Source: Macrosoma leucophasiata
Lineage: Eukaryota; Arthropoda; Insecta; Lepidoptera; Hedylidae
Reading direction: 5' to 3'
DNA: 64,000 bases
Assembly: GCA_036365455.1 (NCBI GenBank)
Contig: JAWQUS010000003.1
Coordinates: 8,886,001-8,950,000 of the forward strand
The translations under genes were made by a program, and so were the position numbers. Below the pieces are notes generated by a model that had not been told where the DNA came from, ran no database searches, and saw only the letters and a program-made list of their open reading frames with translations. Shown piece after piece: positions 37,001 to 51,100 of the stretch. The stretch's first letter is position 1. Each line of letters opens with the position of its first letter.

Positions 37001-40000
37001 TTTTGAAGAAGCTGATAACTGGTGATGAAAAGTGGATCACGTACGACAAGAACGTGCGAAAAAGGTCGTGGTCAAAGGCCGGTCAGGCTTCACAGACTGT
37101 GGCGAAACCCGGGTTAACTCGCAATAAGGTGATGTTGTGTGTGTGGTGGGATTGGAAGGGCATTATTCATTATGAGCTATTACCACCAGGCAGGACTATC
37201 GATTCTGAACTCTACTGCGAACAACTGATGAGATTAAAGCAAGAAGTTGAGAGAAAGCGGCCGGAATTGATCAACAGAAGGGGTGTGGTGTTTCATCATG
37301 ATAACGCTAGACCTCACACATCTATAGCCACTCAGCAAAAATTAAGAGAGTTTGGCTGAGAGGTGTTAATGCATCCGCCGTATAGTCCTGACCTTGCACC
37401 TTCAGATTTCCACCTGTTTCGGTCTGTTCAGAATTCTTTATGCAATGTTAGGTTAACATCAGGAGAGGACTGCCAAATCCACTTGTCGCGGTATTTTGAT
37501 GAGAAGTCCCAAATTTTTTATAGCAATGGGATCATGTTCCTACCTACAAGATGGCAAAAGGTTATCGAACAAAATGGTACATACATACTTTAGTTAAATT
37601 TAAATAAACTATATTAAAAAATGTTTTGAATTATCTTAAAAAATGCGAAGAAACTTTTTCTCCAACCAATATTTAATATAAATAAATCTTTAATCATCAT
37701 CAATAACATTTACTGTATTATTTTACACATTCCTACTTAAAACACGTGACAATTAATTCATATGTCTGTCGTTTTCTTTTATTCGTCTATCTACCTGGTC
37801 CTTGAGTTTCGTAGTAATATTTCTAAGGATTATGTTCAAATTATTCAACTTATTGACCCTAACATCACCTTCAAGTGTCAGTTAATTTGTTCGATTTGAA
37901 CTTTCATCATAACGTACTTTGTCACGTATAAAAATATTAAATACGTACCAACCAATCTCTCCAGGGTACTATGCTCCGAGACCACCATTGGAAATGTTGC
38001 TTAGATATATTAAAATATTGTAAAATTGATGTTACTCTTCAATTTACTGCTTACTGTGTCAAATTTCTTAGCAAAGAGAAGCAGGGTAAAATTTTCATCA
38101 TTATTGATGATGTCAAGTCTTTCTTTCTTTCAAATAGAAATTATGATCCGCGTCGATTGCTTATTTAATTCACAACACGTTTTTCGACATTTTAAATCAA
38201 ATTAGATATGTTAAACCTAATTCAAATTTTGAACCTTGAACCCAGCGCTCGTCGTCTATCAAAATATAATTACAACACCGTATGTTCATTTTAAATATGA
38301 TTGCCAATATATAATATTTTTATAATGCGTAACAGACTACCAATAGTGTAAATTATATACGCTCGTTAAGTCTAGGTAATTTATCAATCACACAATGTCA
38401 GTTCCTCTCAAAATCCCTTGAATTTTACAATAAATTCTCCGGACGTATTGAATAAATGGGTTATCTTCAAAGATTTATGGCATGTTACGTATGACGTTGT
38501 AATAAAGGATGGATTAGCAAAGCTGACACCAGCTGTAGATTTGGACCCTATGTCCTAAGCCTTTAGGGAGGTGTTTGGTCTAAATTATTGCTTGCGATGT
38601 CACGTATTTGTAACATAGGTACGTGATATTTACGAGGTATAACGTCGCAATATACGAAAATCTATAGACAGTGAAAAAAATCATGTTGGGTTAATATTTT
38701 TACATTCAATCTTTATAAGAATGACGACCCGGTTGGTCCAGCGGTGTGAGATGACCGTTTGATTTGAAGGGTTGCGGGTTCGATCCCCGCACCGGGACAA
38801 ATGGTTGTATGGCCTACAGATATTTGTTTCGGGTCTGGGTGTTTGTGTATGTGTTGTTTGTATATAACGACACCCACGACACAGGTTTAAACCTACTGTG
38901 GGGCTGTGAGTGTAAGCGTAATTTATTTATTGATTTAAAAAATGAACATTAGAAGGGCTTTGTTTCTTGCTACTTTTTTGTTATATCGTTGCGATCTTAC
39001 GCGATAGTAGAAATTAATTAGGCCATTAGATACTTATTTACTCATATGAAAGAATTGTAGGTAGATAACATTAACACAGATCAAAATGATATCTATCTTA
39101 GGGTATAGACAAATCACATGTCATAATAGTTTTAAACTATTGATTACAAGAAAACCTATAATAAGAAGTCTATCGTTTTTTTTTAATGTAATGGAAGTGG
39201 TAAACAAGCGTACAGTTCACATTGATGTGAAGTGATGACTACAGCCTATAGACACCCACTCAAAGACCAAGGTCAAAATGCAGATGCGTTTCCACTCCTG
39301 AGGCCTAAGGTCCTCTGTGCCGGAAATTACTGGGCCGCACATTACCACCTTACCGTAACACGATAGTGCTGAACACTACCATTTAGCGGCAAGTATATTA
39401 GGTAATACGGTGGTGCGTACGCCCGTGAGCTTCGTCACAGGAGCTCTAGCACCAGTAAATTTTACTAAAACCATATTTGGTCTTTTTCTAGGAACATAAT
39501 TTTGGTGGTTGGTGACGGCATGAGTTTGACCACGACCACTGCGGCGAGGATCCTAAGAGGACAGAGAAGAGGTCAATCGGGAGAAGACAACGACCTGGTT
39601 TGGGACACTTTTCCAGCAGTTGCTCTCGCTAAGGTAATTTATTTGCTTTTCATTTATCGTCTATCTAAAATAGGTGATTCAAGTAAACATTGTGTCTTGA
39701 CTTATTTAAAGATTTTTTAGAGATTATTGTGAAAATTGATTTACTTTTACATCGTAACCGGTAAAAATCTCTATTTCGCCTTTATAATGAAATTATGGTT
39801 CCATAAAATTACGCATGAATTGATACGGTAATAATCCCTTTGGTCCTTGTTTGATCATATCACAGTAATAAGGGGACCAAAATTTGAGAACATTGGACCT
39901 ACGGCCGTCCGATATTAATACCGGAAGGTTCGTTATTTTGCCTTCGTTATAGTAGTGTTCTTTAATTAAACCAATAATATGATTTACGGAGGAAATTCCT

Positions 40001-43000
40001 TCAACCCTCGTCTATGAAATCCAAATGAATATATTCATTCATTATTTTGCGTATATTTTCTAAAAATTATTTGCGTTTAGTTTGAACTGTTTTTGTTGTC
40101 ATAACGAAATTCATATTATTAACAAAATATCGCTTTCAGGAAATCAATGACTCAATCAGTAAACTCATCAATTTTGGACGAAACTAATAACTCATAAAGA
40201 GAAATATAAATAAACAATCTCTTTCGATCGCAATTATCATAGTAGTTTGGGTACAGAATTTGGGATTGGATTTACGGCCGCCGGAAATGAATACCGGAAA
40301 CTTCTTTATTTTGCCTTCATAATAAAATTCTGTAAGTCTTGAACACACTTCAAGGGAAAATCTCTCATCTCTTCTTTCTAAGATTAAAATAACTATGTTT
40401 ATTCATATTTTCTATTTTTGTTTCCTTGGTAAAAAAAAATCAAAAAATTAACTTCCATTATCCCACTTGTTACATGGGCCAAGAACGTAACCGGCGAATC
40501 GTGGGTGTTTGCATATATGCTCGAATGCATACATTTACCTCTGCCTACCCCTTCGGGGATTACAGGCGTGAAGGTAACTTTTTTTTTAACTTTCATTATT
40601 GACTGCGGCAGCTGAGTCAGGTGAATGGAATTGGAATGAAATGTGAATTGGACGAATGGTTTATTTACACGGTTGCATTCGCTTTCAACAATTTCACTGA
40701 GAAATCTTTTTTACAAAAGAATGGCAAGGCACGCTTCTCCGTGACTTAATTTGACTATTTCTGCACGGTGCGTAAAGTGATAACACAATTTTCGCACACA
40801 CTTCTGCACTTCCCAATAATAGGCTAATTAGGTCACAGGTATCGTAATGTACCCCTCCATGCATCCGGGGCGGGTTTCTGTCACATGTACTATAAAATAG
40901 TATACGATAGTCGCGGCTATAGCACCTTCGCTGCGCTCGGGCGCTAACTTCACGCCGCGCTGTCCAATAATAGCCTATTTTTTTGTGCTTTTGTTTTCCT
41001 TGTAAAGAATGTTCAATTAATTTACTTACCTTGATAACTTCGGTAATGTAGTAATTTTGGACGTATTCTCATAACGAATGATGTCATTGTAAATTTTGAA
41101 TACATGAGGACTTTGTAATAAGATATATTCAATATTCAATAATTTATTTGCATTCTGCAATAGTAGTACGTTGGACAATAATAATATAAGTATCTTATTA
41201 CAGACCCATTTGGGCGCAGCAAAATTATGTAATAGTTATAATAGGAGAGGAGAGGTTGTTCAAAGATATAGCAAATATTTTTACAATTCATCGTCAAAAT
41301 ATTCTTTTATATTATAATAAAAATTTTTAACAAGCATGTTTTTTAAATTCTTAAGAAATATTTTAATTTTCGTTTCGCATTTTAAGGATTCCGGTAATTT
41401 ATTATACGTTTTAATGGCCATAACATAGGGACTGGATGTATGTAAAGTGAGCCTGGAAGATACAAGTAGATTGGATCATAAGAAAAAATCGCTTACGTTC
41501 AAAGCTCCACATTAGTATTATATAAACCTGTGTCGTGTATGACGTTGTACTACACATACACAAACACCCAGGCCCGAAATAAGTAACTGTAGGCTATACA
41601 AACTTTTGTCCTCTTGCGGGGATCGAACCCGCCACCTTCGAATCTAACGGTGGTTTCACAGCGCTAGAATTAACACGTTCGTTTTCTTTAGAGTGTGCTG
41701 CTAGTATTACTAGGTCGTCAAACGTAATTCCTATTTTCAAATTTAAACTCCTAGCAAAACGCGCAATAATTACTTAATATGGAAATAATCCCTTTGGCCC
41801 TTGTTTGATCATATCACAGTAGTTTGGGCCCAAAATTTAAGAAGATTGAACTTGCGGTTGCCGGAAATGAATACCGGAAGGTTCGTTATTTTGCCTTCAT
41901 AATAATTATGTTCTTTTAGCCTACAAACACGCTTTCGGGTCGAAAGGCCTTCACTCCTCGTTCGTAAAATTAAAATATTCCAGTTCATATTTTGCGTGAA
42001 TTTTTATCTTTCGCACGCGGCATGTTTTGTGTTCTTGTTTTCTTTGTAAAGAACGTTTAAACAAATTATTTACCTTAATAACTCCTGTAATGAGGTTAGA
42101 TGATTTTGGGCTAATGCATTATTTACATGGACTCATATGCATAGGCTTTATAGTTTTAATTTTTCTGTTGATATATTTCCTTGGACTGCAAATTCCTTTA
42201 TTGTATGAGTACTGTAGTAGGAGACTATAATCATTTTTACTGGTGGTAGAGCTACAATGATGGAGCTTAACTTTCCAATAAATGCATTCAACGCTATCGT
42301 ATTCCGGTCAGGTGGTAATTGCACTGCCCTGTAACTACCAGCACAGAGCCACCTTATGGCTCAGGAGTAGCAACGCATCTTAATACTCAATACTCAATAT
42401 TTTATTGCACCATACCTACAACATTAGAATTATGGAGCCTGTAGTGCACCGCAATGTAGGAGAATTAAATACCTAGTATTTTAACATATACCTACATTAT
42501 TTATATTGTTACCATAATTTATTAATATTTTTTAATTTAATCTTCATTGAAATCTCTGGTTTCATGTAGACGTTGATAGGCCCCAGGATTACTTACCATT
42601 TATGTAAACTATACACTAGTTGCTCACTTCTTTAAGGCAGACGATTATGCTAAAAACCGATATCTCTCTCAGTTTGAACACACCGCCGTTAATTCAAAAT
42701 AATTTTAATTTATTAACGTATTATACTCGTATCAATAAATTTGTCAATATTTGAACAATATGTAACATAGTTCGCATCCGCTTCAGAAAATTTCTGCAAC
42801 GTTGAGTAAATAAAATTAAAAATTAATTCGGTTTATAGGCTATTTAAACGTTGAGATCGTTTCAATTTGGAGCACAATTGTTATTTTTATGTAATGGAAG
42901 TGGCAAACAAGAATGCAGTTCACATTGATGTTAAGTGATGACTCCAACCTATAGCCACCTACAAAAAGACCAAGATCAAAATGCAGATGCGTTACCATTC

Positions 43001-45154
43001 TTGAGGCCTAAGGTGTTACACCTCTGTGCCAGAAATTCAGGGCCGTACATTAACACCTGACCGGAACACGATAGTGCTGAACACTACCATTTAGCGGCAA
43101 GTAGGTATATTAGGTAATGATGCATAAAAATGTGAATAACAAGATATTGAAGGTGTATGCCGCCACACTATACTGTGACGAGAAGTTCGTAGCGGATACA
43201 AAGGTATCTGAAGCGCGCGACAGACACTTGTGGCCGGTGGTTGCTGTTTTTGGGATTGAATCTCTGATATAAATACTTCTATATCCATATTTATTTCAAT
43301 ACAGACTACGTAGGTACGGGCGTTGCTTTCGACTTGAGGTACACCGCGGACAGACCTAGGTGATAACTCATCCGCAAATGTATATTATCCGCGGATGAAA
43401 TGTCTTTTTTTACAAATAGTAGGGGTCGACTCATACTAAGTGTTGTTGCGATTCTGAGGAGTCGCCAGATAGGTAAAATTACTAGTAGTACTTTCATCCA
43501 AAGTTGAGTAACACCTATATAGTTATATCTATCCAAGATGGTGGCTGCATGAAGATGTCAACTTTTTCGTCATGGGTGTCGTTTTCATGGTTCTTGAGGG
43601 TGTTGAATTCGGAAGTGGTGTCAAAATGTAAATCCAAGATGGCGGCTACATGAAGTTGTCAACTTTTTCGTCATGGGTGTCGTTTTCATGGTTCATGAGG
43701 GTGTCGAATTCGAAAGTGGTGTCGAAATGTAAATCCAAGATGGCGCACTCCGCCAAAATTCCATACAAACGCTTAATTAGGTCTCTATTACACAGACATC
43801 AATCAGTGACGTGTATTTACACGTGCAACTGTGTGCGTAGCACGTAGAAAATACCAACCGTCGCCTATAAGAGGGGAGGAGGTTGGGTGATGCGGGGAAA
43901 TCGTGTGGGACGTCGAAGTGTCCATTCTATACGTAGTGTATTATTACATATACTGACTGAGGTAAGGGAGAGAAATGTGGAAAACCGCGCGAGTGGCGTG
44001 TGACGGCGTTTTGGCCGGTGCGGGCCACAAGAAGCGAGCAACGACGATTTATAGCGTTCAGTGGCCACCGGCGTCAACCGTATGCGGCGAGTCCATATAA
44101 AATGTATGAAAACTATAGGAAATATGCGACGTTTTGTTATTGCCGTCGGTTGATCGTGAGCGGCGACCCTTATAGTAACTCTAAGAATGTACATCTGTAG
44201 TCAAATGTCAGTTATGTTATTTCATTGAGGATGGTAGAATCCAGAATCACAGAATCGATATTTATCTATTCCGTGTCCAGAATAGTGTAAACAGTTTCGA
44301 AAACTGAAGGAATTGTGACATTAAATCATGTCCGTCCGCAATAATAAAAAATAATGTGTATATAAAGAGCTCTAGCGCAGATTAATATGTTTATTGTACA
44401 TACTGTAATATGTGCGGGTCATGAATAACCTTGTTAACAATGTATTGGTCGTGCCTATGTAAAACTGAAATAATTTACTATCGCAAACAAAACAACACTG
44501 TAATAAAATTGCTATATAAATTATTTGTTAATATGTTTAATTTATAACGCTGTCAATGTGAACAATAAAACACTGTACGAGTAACACAAATTTTGCTTTA
44601 CACAAAGTCGGAAATTAATGTAAGCTGATGCTTTAAAACGTTGATGACATAAAATTATGCGTAATGAATAACATATTAAAAACAACAAAATTAAATTATT
44701 TAGGGTACCTCCTCTACATGTAATGAGAGGATATTTTTTTATTTTTCGTTTTCTCTATAGTGTAAGATATTGTTGGATAGGTTTTTTAAAAGTGTTAGGG
44801 GTGTGCTAAAATCATTTTTCGATTTAGTTAACTATTCATTTTCGTTAGAGTCAATTGTTCCCCTCCCCTCTACTAACTAAACGGTTGTTGTTAGTTATTC
44901 AAACGTTAATAATAATAATAATAATAAATACCCTTTATTGTACACATAAGAACAACAATTTGCAAAACAATTTTACATATATGCACAATAGGCGGCCTTA
45001 TCGCTTAAAGCGATCTCTTCCAGGCGACCTAAATAGAAAGAGAGATATCAAACAATAACAGGAACAAGGGGTGTACAGACTTAAGAAATAATAACTATTA
45101 CAATTCAATATATATTATTAATATAGCACATACCTACATATTTATATACATATA

Positions 45155-45193
<39 letters not shown>

Positions 45194-48100
45194 AAACATA
45201 AATATTTATATACATATACAAGATATATATTATATATATGCATACCTACATAGATAAATAAATAAATAATAATAATAAATAAATAAAATACCTACCAGAC
45301 AATACATAATTTAATACTTACTTTAAATATTACTATAAGTTATTGTATTCTTACCATCGGATGACTCATTATATTTCCAAGCTTAAATAATAATTACTTA
45401 GACGATTCTTAAACGACGCCAATGTCTGAGCTTGGCGTATAGTCAGTGGCAAAGCGTTCCACAACTTGACTGCAACGACAGTAAAAGATTTAGCACAGAA
45501 GGAAGAGGAGTGAGGAGGCATCATAAGACGAAGGTTGTTTGAGGATCGAAGAAAGAGGGAGTTAGATTGAGAAAGGTATTGGAATCGTTCTTTAAGATAT
45601 AGAGGATAATGCGGGTAAAATAGCAGGCAGTATAGTAAAGAGAGGATGTGTGTATTCCTGCGAAGGTGGATTGGAAGCCACTTGAGCTGTTTACGAAATT
45701 CAGAGATATGGTCATATTTACGTAAACCGAATATGAACCGGATGCAAAGATTTTGAAGTCGCTCAAGTCTACTTAACTGCTCCTGTGTTAAGTCAAGATA
45801 AGATATGTCAGCGTAATCTAAGATAGGAAAAAGAATGGATTTAGCAAGCATAACTTTAGTGGCAGTGGGCAAGAAGTTCCTGATCCTACGGAGTGAACTG
45901 ACAGCGGCGAACATCTTCCTGCTGACATTACAAATTTGTGTAGACCATGACATATTACTATCCATAGAAACTCCTAAATTTTTCACTGTGTCGCAATAAT
46001 TTATAAAAGTTCCATCAAAGACGATAGGTGGCAAATTGGAAAAATCGATACGTTTTAATAACCAAGAGCTACCAAATATTATAGCTTGGCTTTTAAGTGG
46101 ATTAACTTGTAGACCAAATGTTTTACTCCACTGATAAATTTTAACAAGATCTTCATTAATAAGTTGTATCGCTTTTGGTAATTCATCAAGCTTAGTTTGG
46201 CAATATATTTGTAAATCGTCTGCATAAAGGTGATAGAGAGAAGTGAGATGAAGGCTAACAGAATGAATAAAAATGGAGAAGAGAAATGGAATGTGAATGG
46301 AACGTTACAGCAATAGTAGCTACATATAACGCAACGCGACAACACATCACATCACGTCAGACAAATATAAATCCGCGTTAATTCGATAGTTTAAATTGTC
46401 ATAGCTAGCATTAATTTAATTTCATCTATTAGATTAGATAGGTACCTTAATTAAGTTTTTGAGGATGGAGCGGACGTTAACGTGCTGATAGTAATTTTTT
46501 TACACACATTACCTATACTTAGTGATAACCGTGAATAAATCCCTGTAACACTTAAGTTTAACCAACGGCTACCGGCTACACTTAGTTTTAGCTGGATAGA
46601 ACTGAATGTAGCCGTTCTTCGGATGTTAGCCGCATCATATACAAAACAAATTATTATTACACGTTAATATTGACATCTTTAAATTTAAAAATCAATTGCT
46701 GTTCGTTAGTCTCGCTAAATCTCGAGAACGGGTGGACCGATTTAGCTTATTTAGGTTTTGAATGATTTTTGGAAGTCCAGGGAAAGTTTAAAAGGTAAGA
46801 AAATATGAAGAAATTGAAGGGAAAAGTAAATACCTACTATAATTTCGTTTCCCCATACAAATGGTCCGTATCTATCAAACCTTTCACACATTATTTCATT
46901 CTGAGGCAATACGAAGTTTGCCGGGACAACTAGTGTTCAATAAATATATGTCATGATACTGAATATGTAAACAACCGCATATTTTGCGTTTGCTCGGCGA
47001 GTTCGTAACCTCTACGCAATCCCGTGTAATGTAGATCAGTTAAAACGATAATTTTTTAAATAAGGTTATCAGATATTTTAATTGTCATCGTTTCGTTCTT
47101 ATTTATTTATCCATCGATTCTGTGAATTGGGACATTGAAATAACGCACGATGTCGTGTTCACTTCAGATAAGCTGACATATTTAACTACCTGCTATACTA
47201 ACTGAACTGTAAAGAAAATAAACTGTCTCCTTAGTAATGATACTGGGTACTGTCTGGGTTTTTACGTATTGGAAGTGGCAAAGAAGCATGCAGTTCACAT
47301 TGATGTTAAGTGATGACAAATGCAGATGCGTTACCACTCCTAAGGCCCAAGGTGTTATGGCTCTGTGCCGGAAATTACAGGGCCGTACATAAGCACCTGA
47401 CCGGAACACGATAGTGCTGAACACTACCATTTAGCGGCAAGTATATTAGGTAATGCGGTGGTGCCAACGCCCGCTAGCTCAGTCACTGGAGCCCTACGAC
47501 CAGTAAAAAGTATACGAATTCGCTATACCTAACTTATAAGATTGTTTGTAAAAAATAAATTTAAAAAAAAGTAAACTACTGGTTATCGAAGTGAAAACTT
47601 CTTTAGCGGCGCCTTGCACTTTTTGTGACCAATATAAAAATGTTATACCTACTCACGTCAGGATACCTGACCTTGATGAAATGCGTAAGACGAATTTGTG
47701 ACCAAAATTGCGTCCGCTTACTTTTTGGGGACCCAGTGACAGTAGTCATTGTGGTGACGGGTGGTGGTGGTGGTCAGAAATGCACAATGTTAATATTCAA
47801 GTTTTCACTTCTGCCAGCGCTGCCGGAGTGCAACCCGTTGTTTTTATATTAGTCACATCTTGTAGGGCAATACCTAAGAAGTATTTTATCAAGTCCCAAA
47901 AGTAATGGACAGTATCCATTACTATTTGCTATCAATGTTGCTTCGATTTCTGCCAGAAATAACCCTGCAATCAAAATTCATACCTTATAAAGTAAGATGA
48001 TGCAAACGCTGTAGAGCTTATTTAGTCACTACTCTTTCGAGCTCCGCCATTGAGAAAATGGCCTCAGGGGACACATTTTAATAAAAAATCTAATATACTT

Positions 48101-51100
48101 GCCGCTAAATGGTAGTGTTCAGCACTATCGTATTCCGGTCAGGTGGTAATGTACGGCTCTGTTATTGCCGGCACAGAAGCATAACACCTAATGCCTCAGG
48201 AGTGGCAGCGCATCTGCATTTTGACCTCTGGTCATTGCGTTGGTGTCTATAGGCTGCAGTCATCACTTAACATCAATGTGAACTGCATGCTTGTTTGCCA
48301 CTTTTATTACATTAAAAAAAAACAAATAAACAATACATCAGCATTTTGACCTCCAGTTTTTATGTAGAGGTATTTACGCTACAGCCATATCTTATCATCC
48401 GTGTGATTTGCATGCTTTATCATAACAGGATGCAAACTCAAGTCATGCTAAATACCAAAAAGTTGCAGAAATAAAAAAAAAATCAAAGCGACTCATATAA
48501 AATTCGTCAATGTAAATTACTTTATGTAACCTTATCTAATTGGTTTAAGAAGGGACTATACGCTCGAGAATAAGAAATTATTACGGCAGGTATAAATTGA
48601 CCAAAATTAAATCAAACACGGCTGCTACCAAAAATTCGTAACTTTTCGCAATTATTTATTAAATTTAATTAAAATTAAGTAAACATGGATATTAAATTAT
48701 CGACAACATATTTATAGCTGAAAAGCTTACTCATTTAACAGGTTTACTTGAAAATGATTTTCATAAATTATTATGAGTTAAATTGAAACAGGAAATGAAC
48801 TCTTGTGCTTCCTCGTAACAATAACCAACCCTTGACGTCTTACGTCCCGTTGCTGGGCACGAGTCTCTCCCTTTCTTGGGAGGAGGCCTGGAGCTTACAT
48901 TTGTACATTTGTAGTACACGCTGCTCCAATGTGGGTTGGTGGAGATAAGGCTTAGTAGCCAACCCGCTGTCGGATGTTTTCAAACAGCTCATAAGGCCTC
49001 CGATAAGGTTAAATGACTACTATCTATCGATAGGAACCGGGACCGACGGCTTAACGTGCCCTCCGAGGCACGGAAATGCGCATTTCAATTAGCCACCAGC
49101 GGTCACCCATCACACAACCGACCGCGCCCGTATCGCTTAACCAAGTAGATACGATATAGATAGATACATACATACATAGATATATCTACACCAGCCGCGA
49201 GGCCAAGCGCGCTTCATTCCTCGTAGTAAAAAAGAAAACCTTCTTATTGCTGTCTTGAGAAAATAGCCAATTGATGAAGATGGGCTTATAACTTTGTATG
49301 TATCTTCACGCCAGGTCCCTAACGGGGTAGGCAGAGAGTGTAGAGCGCCGGATATCCCGGTCCTGACAAACCTCTCGTGCCTCGTCTACTTTCATCATTC
49401 TCTTCATACATGCACGGCGATTCCTATGACTTTTGACCCCACCAATTACCCACCCCACCCCCACCTTTAGGCCAAAAGGTGCGACCGGCAGTAATTTTTT
49501 ATAAGTATGTATATTATGTAAGTATGTTTGAAAAAAAATCAAATCTAAATTTGTCTTTTATTTAGCAGTCAAAAAGACTTTCAATCCGTCAAATCGCGAA
49601 AATAGCCAATTGATATTTAATTGTCCGTGAACCGAAATCAATCCAACTGCAGCTTTACTTATTTACCTATTATACGTTTAGATTACAATATTAACATGTT
49701 TATTCCTCTTGTTCCTAGACCTATAATGTGGATGCCCAAACTGGCGAATCTTCTGCCTGCGCGACGGCCCTTCTGTGCGGGGTCAAAGCAAGATACGAAA
49801 CCCTAGGCTTGGACGCTGGAGGCAGATTCAATAACTGTGCCTCAGCTATTAACTCCAAAGTCACATCGCTGATAGATTGGGCACATGACGCTGGTGAGTA
49901 AAACCTACATAACCTGAAAAGTAAAATATCACTTACCTAATTTTCTATTTTTTTCAAGACACATGTAATTATTTTATGTAGACAATGCGCCCACTAAAAT
50001 CTTTATTGTACTAAAAATGTAACCACCGTATTGATCAGGTGTAGGTAATACCTTCTTTAGCAGATAAAACAATCACAAACTATTAAGTATACCCCCTAAA
50101 GTATTGTACCAAAGCTTTTGCTAATATAAAAAAATATAAACAGGCAAATCAAGCGGAATAGTGACTACAGCTCGCATCACGCACGCCACTCCAGCGGCGC
50201 TATATGCGCATGCGCCGTCAAGATACTGGGAAGATGATAGTCGAGTACCACCAACAGTGAGACGAGATTGCAAGGACATAGCTTTGCAGCTCGTTGAAAA
50301 TGAACCTGGAAGAAGCATAAATGTGAGTAGTAATTACAAAAAAAGGTTTAATACTTATATTATGTCGAAATAAAATTGAACCAAACTGCGGAATTACTGT
50401 AGTTATTAAACAATAGCAGGTAAATAAAAAAATACGCTTACACTCACAGCCCCACACTAAGTAATTGTGTCGTTGTAAACACATGACACAAACATCCAGA
50501 CTCGAAATAACTCGATAGTCTAGTTCAGTGATTCCAAAGTGATCCATATAGACCCCCTGGGGTCTATGGGAGACTCGATGAGGTCTACGTATATGCGTTA
50601 ATAAATATGGGATATATGGGAAAGTGATATAAATGTTAGCAAGGGGGTCCACTGAAACCAGAAAACAATTGAGAGGGGTTTACAAGAAAAATAGTTTGGG
50701 AATCTCTGGTCTAGGTACTCGTATACAGGGTTAATTGAAATTAGCGCATCACCTCTTGTAGGCAGCCTCTCTTTATCAATCTCAACAACATCATGTCATA
50801 AATTACAGAATTAAATATGTATGCTGTATTTTACCAGTAAAATATAGGGGAGAGTCTGGTATATTGAACTGCCTGATAAATTGTACCACCTAAAAATTTT
50901 ACACTTACTGTTACTTATTTTCTTTTCTGGCAACACGAAACTGAGCGCTGACAGCGGCCTCGACTACTTATCTTTTTGTAACGGCCTCCGGAAAGTACAT
51001 TCGTTTTTAGAGAAAAAAATGTGTTTTGAGAGTCCTTCATAAAAATTTTGCCGTGTGTAGCTAAAGAGATTACAAAGTGAAAGTGTAAGTTACAATTTTG

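Noticed and set aside
38736..38800. Possible tRNA gene (A and B boxes, pairing ends)
   Set aside because: The same head occurs with a common body at 22799 and 59551, so it is the head of SINE family B rather than a functional tRNA.
43865..44194. A 109-codon minus-strand frame, with an overlapping 66-codon plus-strand frame at 44000-44200
   Set aside because: It overlaps dispersed repeat H and a GC-richer patch, and no motif or family resemblance is visible.
50218..50652. A 144-codon minus-strand frame opposite ALP exon 5
   Set aside because: It crosses the antisense of exon 5, SINE B and the hAT MITE, so it is a shadow of unrelated features.
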